64,000 nt of DNA from CBDIHP01 sp965279195 (GCA_965279195.1 CBDIHP010000048.1:124001-188000), one strand, 5' to 3'; numbered from the stretch's first letter, positions 25,086 to 34,553 are shown. Numbers and translations are program-made. The notes: generated by a model from the letters alone, not told the origin.

Positions 25086-26471
25086 ATGAACCGATCGGGG
25101 GCGAGTGCAGACCGATTCGGCTGCGACGACTTCCGCCGCTCGCTGGCCGCCTCGCGACGGTCGTTCCTCCGCGCCGGCGTGCTTGGCACCGCCGGGCTCG
25201 GCCTCGGGCAATTGCTCCGGCGGGACGCCTCGGCCGCGGCCGGCCCCAAACGGGCCAACTCGGTCATCATCCTCTGGATGCGGGGCGGGCCGAGCCATAT
25301 TGATATGTGGGATCCCAAGCCCGACGCCCCCGCCGAGTATCGCGGCGAGTTCGGCTCGATCCCCACGAAGCTCCCCGGCGTCCGGCTGACCGACATGCTG
25401 CCGATGTCGGCCGCCTGCCTGGACAGGTGGTCCATCGTCCGGTCGCTCCACCACGACGACGCCGGCCACTCGACCGGCGACCAGATCTGCTTCACCGGAT
25501 ACCCGCCCGGGCCCGAGCCCGACAGCAACATCCACCCCAGTTGCGGCTCGATCGTCGCCCGCCAGCTCGGCCACCTCTCGCCCGAGTTGCCCCCTTATGT
25601 GATGATCCCGAAGATGGTCCCCGGCACCGGCCCCGCCTACCTCGGCGTGGCCTGCAAGCCGTTCGAGACCCTCGCCGACCCCGCGAAGGAGGGGCCGTAC
25701 AGGGTCCCCAACTTCTCCCTGCCCGCCGGCGTGACCCTCGAACGCGTGGGCGATCGCCGATCGTTGCTCTCCGGCTTCGACCGCCTGAGGCGCGACGTCG
25801 ACTCCGCCGGCCAGCTCGACGCCCTCGACCGGTTCGACCGCCAGGCGTGGGACATCCTCACCTCCGACGCCGCCCGCCACGCCTTCGACCTGGACAGGGA
25901 GCCCCGGGCCCTCCGGGAGCGGTACGGGTTCATACCGGCCTTCGACCCCGGCGCGGCCAACCGCTGCGGCTCGCCCAACTGGAGCCAGCGGATGCTCCTC
26001 GCCCGGCGGCTCGTCGAGGCCGGCGTCCGGCTCGTCACCGTCGACCTCCGCTGGTGGGACACCCACGTCAAGGGGTTCGACTCCCTCCGTCGCGGCTTCC
26101 TCCCCCGGTTCGACCGGGCCTACTCGGCGTTGATCGAAGATATGCACCAGCGTGGACTCCTCGAAACGACCCTGGTCGTCGCCTGGGGCGAATTCGGCCG
26201 CACCCCCCGGGTCAACAACGACGCCGGTCGCGACCACTACCCCGGGGTCTTCAGCGCGGCCTTCGCGGGCGGCAAGGTCCAGGGCGGCCGGGTCGTCGGC
26301 GAGTCCGACGCCAAGGGTGCCTTCCCCAAGCTCCTGCCCAAGACCCCCCAGGACGTGCTCGCCACCATCTATGATCACCTCGGAATCGACACCCACGCCC
26401 ACTACACCAACAACGCCGGCCGACCCGTCCCCGTCCTCCCCTCGGGCAGCCCGATCCGGGAGCTGATGTGA
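25086..26471 (+). CDS. DUF1501 secreted protein (first of three)
   Basis: 461 residues from the ATG at 25086. The N-terminus carries a twin-arginine signal (ASRRSFLRAGVLGTAGLGLG). DUF1501 proteins belong to the alkaline-phosphatase-like superfamily; visible motifs are ILWMRGGPSHIDMWDPKPDA, HDDAGHSTGDQICFTGYPP, LLARRLVEAGVRLVTV, VAWGEFGRTPRVN and GRDHYPGVFSAAFAGG. Hundreds occur in planctomycetes, nearly always next to PSCyt1/DUF1549/DUF1553 proteins, where the pair is suspected to handle sulfated or complex substrates outside the cytoplasm; the activity is unproven. It is followed by a small membrane protein and the PSCyt1 gene, which fits one transcription unit of four genes. Confidence 0.92.
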   Translation: MNRSGASADRFGCDDFRRSLAASRRSFLRAGVLGTAGLGLGQLLRRDASAAAGPKRANSVIILWMRGGPSHIDMWDPKPDAPAEYRGEFGSIPTKLPGVRLTDMLPMSAACLDRWSIVRSLHHDDAGHSTGDQICFTGYPPGPEPDSNIHPSCGSIVARQLGHLSPELPPYVMIPKMVPGTGPAYLGVACKPFETLADPAKEGPYRVPNFSLPAGVTLERVGDRRSLLSGFDRLRRDVDSAGQLDALDRFDRQAWDILTSDAARHAFDLDREPRALRERYGFIPAFDPGAANRCGSPNWSQRMLLARRLVEAGVRLVTVDLRWWDTHVKGFDSLRRGFLPRFDRAYSALIEDMHQRGLLETTLVVAWGEFGRTPRVNNDAGRDHYPGVFSAAFAGGKVQGGRVVGESDAKGAFPKLLPKTPQDVLATIYDHLGIDTHAHYTNNAGRPVPVLPSGSPIRELM

Positions 26472-26528
26472 GCCGGGCGTGGCGCCCCGGAAAACCGACG
26501 AGACTCCCTGAGATGGGGTGGTAAACTC

Positions 26529-27062
26529 ATGGCCGTGCCCTTTGATGTTCCCGCATCGATCCTCCGAACGTCCCGGATCATCCACGGGGCCCTGGTGCTC
26601 GGCGTGTTGATCTACGGGGCGGTCATGCTGACGGTCGGGGGCGGCAGGAACCCACCGGCGCCGGGGCCCATCCCGCTGAGCTGGATCCTCGGCGCGGTGG
26701 CCGCCAGCGTCCTGATGATGTCGTACATCTTCCCGGGCTTCGTGGCAAACGCGTTGCGCAAGTCGATCGCGATGGGCAAGTTCGGCGGCGGGCCGCCGGG
26801 CGTCCCGCACGAGGGGATCAAGGACGCCGACCGGCTCGCCTTCGCCTTCCAGACCACCCGCATCATCGGCTGGGCCATGGCCGAGGGCGCGGCCTTCCTG
26901 TCGCTGGTCAATTACATGATCACCCGCGACGTCATCGGGCTGGCACTCGCCGGCATCAGCGTCGTCGTGCTCCTCTCGCGGTTCGTCACCCGCGACCGGC
27001 TGGACGCCTGGGTGTCCGACCAACTCCGCCTCCTCGAAGACGAACGCGGCGGCCTCGTTTGA
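26529..27062 (+). CDS. Hypothetical four-helix membrane protein
   Basis: 177 residues with four hydrophobic segments (HGALVLGVLIYGAVMLTVGG, ILGAVAASVLMMSYIFPGF, GWAMAEGAAFLSLVNYMI, VIGLALAGISVVVLLSRFV). The loop between helices 2 and 3 holds FQTTRIIGWA preceded by a DADRLAFAF segment; a charged C-terminal tail (RDRLDAWVSDQLRLLEDE) is cytoplasmic. I recognise the layout from planctomycete genomes but know no function. It lies between the DUF1501 and PSCyt1 genes on the same strand (57 and 30 bases away) and may be part of that unit. The ATG at 26529 follows a GGGGTGG ribosome-site-like sequence. Confidence 0.75.
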   Translation: MAVPFDVPASILRTSRIIHGALVLGVLIYGAVMLTVGGGRNPPAPGPIPLSWILGAVAASVLMMSYIFPGFVANALRKSIAMGKFGGGPPGVPHEGIKDADRLAFAFQTTRIIGWAMAEGAAFLSLVNYMITRDVIGLALAGISVVVLLSRFVTRDRLDAWVSDQLRLLEDERGGLV

Positions 27063-27092
27063 ACGGGGCCGAGTCCCGGCAGGATGGATCAC

Positions 27093-29852
27093 ATGACAAG
27101 GTTCCACGCGTTCACCCTGGTCTGCCTCGCCTGCACCGCCTCCAGCCGGGCGGACGACCTCTTCCAGGACCGCGTCAGGCCGATCCTCGTCGAGCAGTGC
27201 CTGAATTGCCACTCGGGCGACGAGCCCAAGGGCAAGCTCGACCTCACCCGCCGCGCCAAGCTCGTGGCCGGCGGCGAGAACGGCCCGGCGCTCGACGAGC
27301 AATCGAAGAAAGACAGCTTGATCCTTGAGAAGGTCAAGTCCGGCGAGATGCCCCCAAAAGGGGCCCTGCCGGCCGACCAGATCGAGTCGATCTCGAAGTG
27401 GGTCGAGGCCGGGGCCCATTATCAGGGCGAACCGTTGCAGCCCATCGTCCGACGCGCGGGCAAGGACTGGTGGTCGCTCCGGCCGATCCGGAACCCGGCC
27501 GTGCCGGAGCTTGAAGATAAGTCGAACTGGGGCCGCAACCCGATCGATGTTTTCGTGCTGGCGAAGTTGAATGAGTACAGACTCAAACCCTCGCCCGAGG
27601 CCGACCGCCGCACGCTGATACGGCGCCTGTCGTTCGACCTCACCGGCCTGCCTCCGACTCCCGAGGAAATCCAGGCATTCGTCAAGGATGCCGATCCGAA
27701 AGCGTATGAGAAGTTGGTCGAGAGGCTGCTGGCCTCGCCCCGGTACGGCGAGCGATGGGGGCGTCACTGGCTCGACGTGGTGCGGTTCGGCGAGAGCCAC
27801 GGCTACGAGACCAACGCGCTGCGGCCCAACGCCTGGCCCTATCGCGACTATGTCATCCGGGCGTTTAACGATGACACGCCCTTGCCCCAATTCATCCGCG
27901 AGCAGCTCGCCGGCGACACCATCCCGGGCGCCGACTGGCTCGCCCAGGCGGCCACCGGCTTCATCGTCGGGGGCACGCATGATGTTGTCGGCAACCTTTC
28001 GGAGGAGGGCAAGGCCCAGCAGCGGGTGGACGACCTCGACGACATGATCGCCGCGACCGGCACCGCCTTCCTCGGCCTCACCGTCCAGTGCGCCCGCTGC
28101 CACGACCACAAGTTCGACCCGATCTCCCAGCGCGACTACTACGGGCTCCAGGCCGTCTTCGCCGGCGTCAACCACGCGGACCGACCCATCCAGATGCCCG
28201 ATTCCGACGACCGCCGACGCGAGGCCGAACGGCTCCGCGAACGGATGGCCGAGATCGACCGCAAGCTCGACGAGTCCGAGCCGCTCGCCGATCCCGGCCG
28301 GGGTGCACCGGGCCGATCGATGGTGAGCGTGGCCCGCAACGTCGAACGGTTTCCCACCGTCGAAGCGAAATATGTCCGATTCACGGTGCTGGAGACGAAC
28401 AACGGCTCGGAGCCCTGCCTCGACGAGCTGGAGGTCTACTCGGCCGGCGAGTCGCCCAGGAACGTCGCCCTGAAGGGCAAGGCGTCGGCCTCGTCGGAGT
28501 ACCCGGGGTCGGATCTTCATAAGACGGTCCACCTGAATGACGGCCGCACCGGCAATGGCCGGAGCTGGATCTCCCGGGTGCCTCACAAGGGCTGGGCGCA
28601 GGTCGAGTTGACGAAGGTTGAGCGGATCGACCGGGTCGTCTGGGGACGCGACCGCGACGAGGCCTTCAAGGATCGCCTGCCGGTCGAATACCTGGTCGAG
28701 GTGGCCGTCCGGCCGGGCGAGTGGCACGTCGTCGCCTCGTCGGCCGATCGCCCGCACTACGAGGAGAACGCATCCAGGGGTGCCGAGAACGACAAGGCTC
28801 GATCGGAGCTGAGGAGGGCCCGGGCCGGGCTGGCCGAGAAGGTCAAGACGCTGACCGGCTCGCCGATGGTCTACGCCGGGACGTTCGGCGCGAACCCCGG
28901 GCCGACGCACATCCTCCGCCGGGGCGACCCGCTCCAGAGGCTGGCCAAGGTGTCGCCGTCGGGCATCTCCGCCGTCCGGCCCGCCCTGGAACTGCCCGAG
29001 GACGCCGCCGACCCCGAGCGCCGCCGGGCCCTGGCCGACTGGCTGGGGAACCGCGACAACCCGCTGCCGGCCCGGGTGATGGTCAACCGCGCCTGGCATT
29101 ATCACTTCGGCCGGGGGCTCGTGGCCACGCCCGGCGACTTCGGCTTCCAGGGCATCCCGCCCTCGCACCCCGAGTTGCTCGACTGGCTCGCGTCGGCCTA
29201 TCGCGACGGCGGCTACCGGCTCAAGCCGATCCATCGCCTGATCGTGCTCTCATCGACCTATCGACAGGCGAGCAAGCTCGTGGAATCGGCCGCCGCCGTG
29301 GACCGCGACAACCGCCTCCTGTGGAGGATGTCCCCTCGGCGCCTGGAGGCCGAGGCCCTGCGCGATGCGATCCTGGCCGCCAGCGGCTCGCTCGACCTGA
29401 CGATGGGCGGGCCGGGTTACACGCTCTGGGAGAAGAACACCAACTATGTCGTGGTGTTCATCCCCCGGGCCGAACTCGGGGCCGACGCCTTCCGTCGGAT
29501 GGTCTACCAGTTCAAGCCCCGGAGCCAGGCCGACCCGACCTTCGGGGCGTTCGACTGCCCCGACGCGGCGATGGTCGTCCCCCGGCGGAACGTCTCGACG
29601 ACCGCCCTCCAGGCCCTGAACCTGCTCAACAGCCGGTTCCTGCTCGACCAGTCCGGCCGGCTGGGGGAGAGGGCGGACCGGGAGGCGGGGACTGATCCGA
29701 CGGCGCGGGCGCGGCGGGCGTTCCTGCTGGCCCTGGGCCGCGAGCCGGACGAGGCGGAGAAGGCGGGCGCGGCGGGTCTGGTCGCGTCGCATGGCACGGC
29801 CGCCCTGGCGAGGGCGCTCCTGAACTCGAATGAATTCCTGTACGTTGATTGA
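27093..29852 (+). CDS. Planctomycete cytochrome: PSCyt1, DUF1549, F5/8-type and DUF1553 domains
   Basis: 919 residues. The start at 27093 is preferred over 27084 because AGGA lies eight bases before it. A signal peptide (MTRFHAFTLVCLACTASSRA) precedes the PSCyt1 domain with one c-type haem motif CLNCH and a distal methionine in SGEMPPKG. DUF1549 follows (LIRRLSFDLTGLPPTPEEI, RYGERWGRHWLDVVRF, CARCHDHKFDPI, a second CxxCH). Residues about 415-555 look like a galactose-binding F5/8 type C domain (VRFTVLETNNGSEPCLDELE). DUF1553 forms the C-terminus (MVNRAWHYHFGRGLV, LNLLNSRFLLDQ). The protein is extracytoplasmic and pairs with the DUF1501 gene 18 bases downstream. Its substrate is unknown; a sugar-binding insert suggests glycans. 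Confidence 0.94.
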   Translation: MTRFHAFTLVCLACTASSRADDLFQDRVRPILVEQCLNCHSGDEPKGKLDLTRRAKLVAGGENGPALDEQSKKDSLILEKVKSGEMPPKGALPADQIESISKWVEAGAHYQGEPLQPIVRRAGKDWWSLRPIRNPAVPELEDKSNWGRNPIDVFVLAKLNEYRLKPSPEADRRTLIRRLSFDLTGLPPTPEEIQAFVKDADPKAYEKLVERLLASPRYGERWGRHWLDVVRFGESHGYETNALRPNAWPYRDYVIRAFNDDTPLPQFIREQLAGDTIPGADWLAQAATGFIVGGTHDVVGNLSEEGKAQQRVDDLDDMIAATGTAFLGLTVQCARCHDHKFDPISQRDYYGLQAVFAGVNHADRPIQMPDSDDRRREAERLRERMAEIDRKLDESEPLADPGRGAPGRSMVSVARNVERFPTVEAKYVRFTVLETNNGSEPCLDELEVYSAGESPRNVALKGKASASSEYPGSDLHKTVHLNDGRTGNGRSWISRVPHKGWAQVELTKVERIDRVVWGRDRDEAFKDRLPVEYLVEVAVRPGEWHVVASSADRPHYEENASRGAENDKARSELRRARAGLAEKVKTLTGSPMVYAGTFGANPGPTHILRRGDPLQRLAKVSPSGISAVRPALELPEDAADPERRRALADWLGNRDNPLPARVMVNRAWHYHFGRGLVATPGDFGFQGIPPSHPELLDWLASAYRDGGYRLKPIHRLIVLSSTYRQASKLVESAAAVDRDNRLLWRMSPRRLEAEALRDAILAASGSLDLTMGGPGYTLWEKNTNYVVVFIPRAELGADAFRRMVYQFKPRSQADPTFGAFDCPDAAMVVPRRNVSTTALQALNLLNSRFLLDQSGRLGERADREAGTDPTARARRAFLLALGREPDEAEKAGAAGLVASHGTAALARALLNSNEFLYVD

Positions 29853-29870
29853 TCCGATCGCGAGCCGAAC

Positions 29871-31343
29871 ATGATCCGCAAGAGCGCGCCTTCGGGCTTC
29901 CACCTGCTGGACCGCCGCCGCTTCCTGGCCGACTTCTCGGGCGGCCTGGGCGGCATCGCCCTGGCCAGCCTGCTTTCCGACCAGGCCCTGCTCGCGGCCG
30001 ACCGCGAGGCCGTGACCTTCGACCCCACCCGGCCGCTCGCGCCCCGGGCCCCGCACTTCGCCCCGAAGGCGAAGCGAGTCGTGCAGATCTTCTGCACCGG
30101 GGCGGTCAGTCACATGGACACATTCGATTACAAGCCGGAGTTGATCAAATGCGACGGCCAGCCCTTGCCGGGTGCCGAGAAGCTCATCACCTTCCAGGGG
30201 GAGAATGGCAACCTGGCGAGGAGCCCGTGGGCCTTCAAGCCGAGGGGGCAGTCGGGGAAGTATCTCTCCGATCTTTTACCTCACCTGGCCGAGCTGGCCG
30301 ACGAGATGTGCTTCGTCCACTCGCTGACCTCGAAGACGAACACGCACGGTCCGGGCGAGATGTTCATGAGTACGGGCTTCACCCTGGAAGGCTTCCCGTC
30401 CGCCGGGGCCTGGGTGTCGTACGCGCTCGGGACCGAGAACCAGGACCTGCCCGCGTACGTCGCCATCCCCGACCCGCGAGGGGGCCCGCAGCAGGGGCCG
30501 GCCAACTGGGCCAACGGGTTCCTGCCGGCCGTCTTCCAGGGGACGAGCTTCAACGCAGACAGGCCCATCACCCACCTCGCCAGGCCCCGGGATGTCAGCG
30601 CGCCGGCGGACGTCGCGACCAAGGAATTCCTCAAACGTTTGAATGATGAGCATTTGAAAGATCACCCCGGCGACACCGAGCTGTCGGCCCGGATCTCGTC
30701 CTACGAGCTGGCCGCCCGGATGCAGCTCAGCGCCCCCGAGGTGACCGACCTCTCGGGCGAGACCGAGGCCACGAAGCGGCTCTACGGGCTGGACGACGTC
30801 AACCCGACCACCGCCGCGTTCGGCCGGAATTGCCTCATGGCCAGGCGGCTCCTGGAGCGCGGGGTGCGGTTCGTGACGTTGTACAACGGGGCCTTCGCCA
30901 TGGGCGAGGGGAACCTCAACTGGGACGGGCACAAGCGGATCAAGTCGGACTACGACCGCCACGGCCCGATCCTGGACCGCCCGGCCGCCGGCCTGCTGCG
31001 CGATCTCAAGGCCCGGGGCCTGCTGGCCGACACGCTGGTCGTCTGGAACACCGAGTTCGGCCGGATGCCCACGTTCCAGAAGGGCGTCCAGGGCCGCGAC
31101 CACAACCCCAAGGGGTTCACCGCCTGGCTCGCCGGGGCGGGAGTCAAACGTGCGTTTACGTATGGGGCCACCGATGAGTTCGGTCACAAGGCCGTCGAGG
31201 ACGTGGCCACAGTCCACGACTACCACGCCACGATCCTGCACCTCCTCGGGCTCGACCACACGCGACTGACCTATTACCACAACGGGGCGAACCGCCGGCT
31301 GACGGATGTGCACGGCAAGGTGCTTAAGTCGATCCTCGCCTGA
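29871..31343 (+). CDS. DUF1501 secreted protein (second of three), partner of PSCyt1 gene
   Basis: 490 residues. The twin-arginine signal LDRRRFLADFSGGLGGIALA is followed by motifs of the DUF1501 family: VVQIFCTGAVSHMDTFDYKP, MCFVHSLTSKTNTHGPGEMF, GRNCLMARRLLERGVRFVTL, VWNTEFGRMPTFQKG and GRDHNPKGFTAWLAGAGVKR. This is the subtype that always follows a DUF1549/DUF1553 cytochrome, here 18 bases downstream, so the two are surely co-transcribed and probably work as a periplasmic pair. The stop codon at 31341-31343 directly abuts the stop of the convergent DUF1501 gene (TGATCA), leaving no room for a terminator between them. Confidence 0.94.
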   Translation: MIRKSAPSGFHLLDRRRFLADFSGGLGGIALASLLSDQALLAADREAVTFDPTRPLAPRAPHFAPKAKRVVQIFCTGAVSHMDTFDYKPELIKCDGQPLPGAEKLITFQGENGNLARSPWAFKPRGQSGKYLSDLLPHLAELADEMCFVHSLTSKTNTHGPGEMFMSTGFTLEGFPSAGAWVSYALGTENQDLPAYVAIPDPRGGPQQGPANWANGFLPAVFQGTSFNADRPITHLARPRDVSAPADVATKEFLKRLNDEHLKDHPGDTELSARISSYELAARMQLSAPEVTDLSGETEATKRLYGLDDVNPTTAAFGRNCLMARRLLERGVRFVTLYNGAFAMGEGNLNWDGHKRIKSDYDRHGPILDRPAAGLLRDLKARGLLADTLVVWNTEFGRMPTFQKGVQGRDHNPKGFTAWLAGAGVKRAFTYGATDEFGHKAVEDVATVHDYHATILHLLGLDHTRLTYYHNGANRRLTDVHGKVLKSILA

Positions 31344-32735
31344 TCAAGTGAGAATGTCTTCGATTGCCGATCCCCACGGCACGAGGGCGAAGGGGCGTTC
31401 CTGGCGGTCGTGGAGTTCGAGGTCGGCGGGGAGGCCGAGGGTGCGGTAGATGGTGGCGATGATGTCGGCGGGGGTGACGGGCTGGCGGGCGGGGTAGGCG
31501 CCGATCTTGTCGCTGGCGCCGAAGACGTGGCCCGGGCGGATGCCGCCGCCGGCGAGGAAGAGGCTGTAGCAGTAGTTCCAGTGGTCGCGGCCGGCGGCCT
31601 TGTTGACCCGGGGGGAACGGCCGAACTCGCCCATGGCGACGACCAGAGTCCTGTCCAGCATGCGGCGGGCCTGGAGGTCTTCGAGCAGCGACGCGAGGGC
31701 GGAGTCGAACTGGGGCAGCAACGTATTCTTGAGCGAAGCGAAGTTGCTGCCGTGGGTGTCCCAGGTGGCGTTGGCGTCGGGCGCCCAGGAGATGCAGGCC
31801 AGGCGGGTGCCCGACTCGATCAGGCGTCGGGCGAGCAGCACCGACTGGCCGTAGATGTTGCGGCCGTATCGCTCGCGGACCCTCGGGTCTTCCTGGTCGA
31901 GCCGGAAGGCCTTCTGGGTCCTGGGCGAGGTCAGGAGGTCGAACGCCTTGGCCTGGAAGCCGTCGAGGTCGCGGATCTTGCGGTCGCCGCCGAGCCCGTC
32001 GGGTGCGCCGGAGAGGTGCGAGACGAGCCGCTTGCGGCCGGTCATGCGGGGCTGGCCGACGTTTTCGGGCAGGGCCAGCTCGGGCATGGCGAAGGCGGGG
32101 TCGTTGGGGTCCTTGAGCATGAACAGGGGGTCGGCGTTTCGGCCGAGCCAGCCGCCGAAGAACCCCGGCTGCGGCGGCCCGCCGCGCCCCTCGGCGGTGA
32201 TGTAAGGCATCGACACATAGGGGATCACCGACGCGTCGGGGGGGCGCCTCATGCCGACCACGGAGCCGATGGCCGGGTAGTCGGTCGGGGCGGCGGCGCC
32301 GCCGAGCTCGCCCCGGTCGTGGCCGGTGAGGCTGGTGTAGACGGCCGCGCCGTGGGAGTTGTTGACGGTGTGCCGGGCCGAACGGATGAGCGAGCCCAGA
32401 TGCATGTGCCTGGCGAGGCGCGGCAGGTGCTCGCTCACCATCAGGCCGGGGAGGCTCGACGGGATCGGCTTGAATTCGCCGCGGATGCCCTCGGGGGCGT
32501 CGGGCTTCATGTCCCACATGTCGAGGTGGGAGGGGCCGCCGTCGAGGAAGATCAGGATGCAGGCGTCGGCCGTGGGGGCGAGGGCGGAGGACGAGCCGTC
32601 GCGCCTGTTGCGGGTGCCGGCCGCGAGGCTTTCCAGACGCAAGAGGTCGGTCAGGCCGAGGCCGAGGGCCGATGCGCCGCCGACCTCGAGCACGTCGCGG
32701 CGGGAGAGCTTGCGAGGGCCGGGGCAGGTGCGCAT
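31344..32735 (-). CDS. DUF1501 secreted protein (third of three)
   Basis: 463 residues from the ATG at 32735. The N-terminal KLSRRDVLEVGGASALGLGL is a twin-arginine signal. Family motifs are CILIFLDGGPSHLDMWDMKP, HTVNNSHGAAVYTSLTGHD, LLARRLIESGTRLACISW, VAMGEFGRSPRVN and GRDHWNYCYSLFLAGGG. It is the stand-alone DUF1501 subtype, closer to the first copy (25086) than to the PSCyt1 partner. It lies tail to tail with the second copy and downstream of nadK on the same strand (137 bases). The role is presumed extracytoplasmic hydrolysis; no substrate is known. Confidence 0.92.
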   Translation of the reverse strand: MRTCPGPRKLSRRDVLEVGGASALGLGLTDLLRLESLAAGTRNRRDGSSSALAPTADACILIFLDGGPSHLDMWDMKPDAPEGIRGEFKPIPSSLPGLMVSEHLPRLARHMHLGSLIRSARHTVNNSHGAAVYTSLTGHDRGELGGAAAPTDYPAIGSVVGMRRPPDASVIPYVSMPYITAEGRGGPPQPGFFGGWLGRNADPLFMLKDPNDPAFAMPELALPENVGQPRMTGRKRLVSHLSGAPDGLGGDRKIRDLDGFQAKAFDLLTSPRTQKAFRLDQEDPRVRERYGRNIYGQSVLLARRLIESGTRLACISWAPDANATWDTHGSNFASLKNTLLPQFDSALASLLEDLQARRMLDRTLVVAMGEFGRSPRVNKAAGRDHWNYCYSLFLAGGGIRPGHVFGASDKIGAYPARQPVTPADIIATIYRTLGLPADLELHDRQERPFALVPWGSAIEDILT

Positions 32736-32872
32736 GGGGAGCCTCTGGAATGTGATCACGCGTGGATCGGTATGCGGACCGGCGGGGGACGCCAGGCGGG
32801 GTGCAACGGGCGGGCCTTCCGGTAGGAATTGTACCGGATGGTCGGCCGGGATCAACTCGGGACCGGGGCCGT

Positions 32873-33745
32873 TCAGCAGTTGCCCCGGCTGGTCTCGCCG
32901 GGGAGGTTGGCGCCCCAGCCGAGCTTGTCGCGGAGGGTGCGGTAGAAGCTGTGGCCGGGGAGCCGGACCATGGGGAAGGCCACCGGCCCGCGCCGGACGA
33001 CGATGCGGTCGCCGGGGCTGACGGGGACCTGCACCTGGCCGTCGACCACGAGCATGGTCGAGCCCTGGCCGCAGGGGGTCATCTCGTAGACCTTGTGGTG
33101 GCCGTCGACGAGGGGCCGTTGCGTGAGGGTATGAGCACAGATGGGCGTGATCACGATCATCTGCGAGTCCGGCGGGACGATCGGGCCGCCGGCCGAGAGG
33201 CTGTGGGCGGTCGAGCCGATGGGCGAGGCGATGATCAGGCCATCGCCCCGGTAGGTGATCACGCTTTCGCCGTCGATCGAGAGGCCGACTTCGAGCAGGT
33301 GGAACACGGGGCCGGCCCGCAGGACCACGTCGTTCAGGCCGCGATAGAGGTGCCGCGGCGACCCGTCGCGCGGGATGAGTTCGCAGGACAGGGTCATGAG
33401 TTCGTCGATGGTGAACCGCCGCCCGGCGAGGTCGTCGAGGCGTTCGAGCAGGCCCGCGGGGGTGATTTCGGCGAGGAACCCCAGCCGGCCGAGGTTGACG
33501 CCGAGGACCGGCGTGGGCCGGTCATCCATGCGACGGGCCGAGTGCAGCACGGTGCCGTCGCCGCCGAGCACGAGAGCGACATCGGCCTGGAGTTTGGACA
33601 GATCTCCATCCGACGAGAGGTCCACGGCCACCAGACGCAGCCCAGCCCGCCCCTCGATCGCCCCCGCCAGGCGCTCGGCCTCGACCAGCACCTCGGGCTT
33701 GGTGCCGTTGCCGAGGATCGCGATGTCGAGCGGGTGGTCGGGCAC
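32873..33745 (-). CDS. nadK: NAD kinase
   Basis: 290 residues, starting with GTG at 33745 (first residues MPDHPLDIAILGNGTK). NadK phosphorylates NAD to NADP, using ATP or polyphosphate, and is usually essential. The diagnostic GGDGT is at residues 61-65; further motifs are GVNLGRLGFLAEI, NDVVL, YRGDGLIIASPIGSTAHSLSAGGPI and TPICAHTLTQRPLV. The length is normal. It lies upstream of the third DUF1501 gene and downstream of the small toxin-like cluster, all on the minus strand. A TTGAACC repeat fragment lies at 33763-33785 just before the start. Confidence 0.93.
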   Translation of the reverse strand: MPDHPLDIAILGNGTKPEVLVEAERLAGAIEGRAGLRLVAVDLSSDGDLSKLQADVALVLGGDGTVLHSARRMDDRPTPVLGVNLGRLGFLAEITPAGLLERLDDLAGRRFTIDELMTLSCELIPRDGSPRHLYRGLNDVVLRAGPVFHLLEVGLSIDGESVITYRGDGLIIASPIGSTAHSLSAGGPIVPPDSQMIVITPICAHTLTQRPLVDGHHKVYEMTPCGQGSTMLVVDGQVQVPVSPGDRIVVRRGPVAFPMVRLPGHSFYRTLRDKLGWGANLPGETSRGNC

Positions 33746-33812
33746 GGGTGGGCCTCAGATCAGGAATTGAACCGCCAAGACACCAAGGACGCGGAGGAGA
33801 GCATCCGTTCGG

Positions 33813-34055
33813 TCAGTCGGACCAGACGGTGTTTTCCACGGAGCAGAAGCCGCTGACGATGTCCATGACTTCGAGGATACGATCCTCGCGGATCTCATCA
33901 TGGGCCTGGCTGCGGAGGGTTTCCAGGGCTCCCATCGCCTCCTCCCGGGCCACGCCGGCCTCGCGATACTTGCGGAGGACGTTCACAATCTGGCCCAGGG
34001 GGGCGTTGGAGGCGATCACAGTATCGAGTTGCTCGACAATCTGTTGGTCCGTCAT
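33813..34055 (-). CDS. 80-residue protein coupled to the Tse2-like gene; antitoxin/immunity candidate
   Basis: 80 residues. The ATG at 34055 overlaps the stop of the upstream gene as ATGA, so I prefer it over the ATG at 34067. The protein is acidic and all-helical in appearance: IVEQLDTVIASNAPLGQIVN, VLRKYREAGVAREEAMGALE, RSQAHDEIREDRILEVMDIV, then SGFCSVENTVW. I have seen similar proteins coded next to genes like the one upstream, but know no name. Translational coupling, small size and charge fit an antitoxin or immunity protein. This is inference; no DNA-binding motif is visible. Confidence 0.6.
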   Translation of the reverse strand: MTDQQIVEQLDTVIASNAPLGQIVNVLRKYREAGVAREEAMGALETLRSQAHDEIREDRILEVMDIVSGFCSVENTVWSD

Positions 34056-34468
34056 AGTTTCACCCATTTCGGAGACAGTTCGGTGAGAGCGTCCTGGAAC
34101 TCGTCAAGCCCCATCTCACGCGCCGGCTCCAGGAGTCCGTGAGTCGGCTTGTCGCGGCGGAATGACACATCTTCGCCCAGATCCTCCACCGAGATCCACC
34201 AGACCGGGTCCCTACCGGTCCCGCCCAGAGGGGGCGGTCTGCGGTGGCTCGGGAGATTCAACGGGCTCTCCGGGGCGACCGAGACGCCTCCTGTCCCCGG
34301 GCTCACGCGGTCGCGAAGGACAGGAATGTCATCCTGCGGCCGAACCCCGAGGGTTCGGGCGGTCGGACCGGGCAGTGGGCCGCCGGAAGGGTCTTCCCGC
34401 ATGGCCCGATACAACATCAAGGGCTGCGGGTGGAAGCCATTCGTCGAGCCGTGACCGCTCGTCGACAT
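34052..34468 (-). CDS. Tse2-like candidate toxin (putative ADP-ribosyltransferase fold)
   Basis: 138 residues from the ATG at 34468; a TTG at 34495 or the ATG at 34417 are alternatives. The pattern LYRA...TARTLGVRPQDDIPV, VSPGTGGVSVAP, LPSHRRPPPLGGTGRDPVW, FRRDKPTHGLLEPAREM recalls Tse2 of Pseudomonas aeruginosa (LYRA, then R-x-x-D-I and TGGTSVF), a cytoplasm-acting type VI effector with an ADP-ribosyltransferase-like fold, and a family of related uncharacterised proteins. No signal peptide or membrane segment is visible. It is coupled to the 80-residue gene downstream by ATGA and lies 85 bases after an addiction-module antitoxin gene. I infer a toxin of a chromosomal toxin-antitoxin or effector-immunity unit. 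Confidence 0.6.
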   Translation of the reverse strand: MSTSGHGSTNGFHPQPLMLYRAMREDPSGGPLPGPTARTLGVRPQDDIPVLRDRVSPGTGGVSVAPESPLNLPSHRRPPPLGGTGRDPVWWISVEDLGEDVSFRRDKPTHGLLEPAREMGLDEFQDALTELSPKWVKL

Positions 34469-34553
34469 TATGACTTCAACAGCCTCATGGGCCAATGATT
34501 CGCCGGGGATTGCCGGGATTCTTGACGAGAGAAATCGCTCGCAGACGACTCAT

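Noticed and set aside
25029..29234. Minus-strand open frame of 1401 codons
   Set aside because: It lies opposite the DUF1501 and PSCyt1 genes and has no recognisable motif; GC-rich codon bias produces such frames.
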